Positions 63,651 to 64,000 of a stretch of 64,000 bases of DNA are shown piece by piece (within the stretch, counting starts at the first letter, position 1; every line of letters starts with the position of its first letter). The DNA comes from Ligilactobacillus aviarius subsp. aviarius DSM 20655. Its GTDB lineage: Bacteria; Bacillota; Bacilli; Lactobacillales; Lactobacillaceae. Location of the stretch: assembly GCF_001436315.1 (NCBI RefSeq), contig NZ_AYZA01000016.1, positions 1-64,000 on the forward strand, given 5' to 3'. Position numbers and translations under genes: made by a program. The notes beneath the pieces are model-generated. The model was not told the origin of the DNA, made no database searches, and was given only the letters and a program-made list of their open reading frames with translations.

Positions 63651-64000
63651 TTAATTATGATTTTCGAATTTAAATTTGCTCCATGGTTTGATGTAATCGA
63701 GCATAAAAATTTCATTTTCAGGAATTCGGCCAACCAAATTTTTCCGTGAATCTTGATGCGGTTCCAGAACGATCTGTAATTCATTCTTATACCGGCCAAA
63801 CTCATCATTGCCAACAACAATATCGCCGCGCTTAAATTCGTGTTCATTATCATGCGGCGGGTTTGGTTGGTCAGCATACTTGACCCGAACCTGCGTTGAC
63901 CGAATCGTCATTGCGGTAATGTCGCCCCGGCGGAAATGAAGGTTATCTTCCAAAATCGTCCTTTCAATCGGATTGACTTCCGGAACATAATCAACATCTA
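63651..64000 (-). CDS. Hypothetical protein, N-terminus cut off by window edge
   Basis: The frame is open from the right edge to the stop at 63651; 116 residues are visible. A TTG at 63953 with GAAAGGA 5 bases before it could be a true start, giving 100 residues, but the sequence upstream (DVDYVPEVNPIERT) reads like protein and is probably part of it. The protein is soluble and mixed-charge with RRGDIT, KRGDIVVGNDEFGRYKNELQIVLEP and GRIPENEIFMLDYIKPWSKF, a pattern of short beta strands. I do not recognise the family. Confidence 0.6.
   Translation of the reverse strand, partial: DVDYVPEVNPIERTILEDNLHFRRGDITAMTIRSTQVRVKYADQPNPPHDNEHEFKRGDIVVGNDEFGRYKNELQIVLEPHQDSRKNLVGRIPENEIFMLDYIKPWSKFKFENHN

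Noticed and set aside
1-64000. Prophage, insertion sequence or integrated element
   Set aside because: No transposase, integrase, terminal inverted repeats or tRNA-associated direct repeats were seen; the Pal-like domain stands alone without other phage genes.

Overview
This 64 kb window looks like a chromosomal segment of a Lactobacillaceae species (Lactobacillus in the old, broad sense), a low-GC Gram-positive. The support is: AGGAGG-type ribosome binding sites with some TTG starts, a T-box tyrS leader, KxYKxGKxW secretion signals, an LPxTG-like serine-rich adhesin, GtfB-type GH70 enzymes and an NhaC-type antiporter. I cannot name the genus from the sequence alone. Almost everything encoded here builds, decorates, anchors to or trims cell-surface polysaccharide; housekeeping genes are few (tyrS, a YlbF/YheA-family gene, codBA, transporters).

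Layout. 1-5.6 kb: a cut-off Cna_B-type serine-rich adhesin, a secreted single-domain GH20 hexosaminidase resembling dispersin B, and a thioester-domain adhesin with an MPQTG sorting motif. 5.7-8.4 kb: a polysaccharide flippase and UDP-galactopyranose mutase (galactofuranose supply). 8.5-11.3 kb: cytosine permease and deaminase (codBA) behind a leader hairpin. 11.3-15 kb: a third serine-rich surface protein with an odd LPATR motif, and a YjeM-like amino-acid permease. 15-24 kb: a GT14-type branching transferase, a Gtf3/WbbI-like sugar transferase, a GH25 muramidase with glucan-binding repeats, a YfhO-family protein and another polytopic GT-C-like protein. 24-42 kb: a GH53 galactanase, two tandem GH70 alpha-glucanotransferases and a phage Pal-like amidase, all with KxYKxGKxW signals and the same 44-residue glucan-binding repeats. 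42-52.7 kb: three more polytopic GT-C-like proteins, tyrS with a T-box leader, a YlbF/YheA-family gene, a second Gtf3/WbbI-like transferase and an NhaC-type antiporter. 53-61.8 kb: a six-gene exopolysaccharide synthase operon (GH8, two membrane/secreted proteins, BcsA-like GT2, BcsB-like protein, degenerate GGDEF protein), matching in order the Listeria pss-type layout. 62-64 kb: a ClC-type transporter and a truncated unknown gene.

How the parts may work together (inference): the GH70 enzymes make or remodel alpha-glucan outside the cell, the shared repeats hold five secreted enzymes in that glucan, and their different catalytic heads (muramidase, amidase, galactanase, two glucanotransferases) act locally on wall or plant polysaccharide. 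The pss-like operon would add a second matrix polymer, and the GH20 and GH8 enzymes could trim amino-sugar or beta-linked polymers. The polytopic GT-C and Gtf3-like proteins would glycosylate teichoic acids or surface proteins. The most notable points are the GtfB-like rather than sucrose-type GH70 signatures, a conserved unexplained NFAVQP motif in all five secreted proteins, a GGDEF protein that has lost both its active and inhibitory sites, and a duplicated, structured 128-base element placed after two minus-strand genes.
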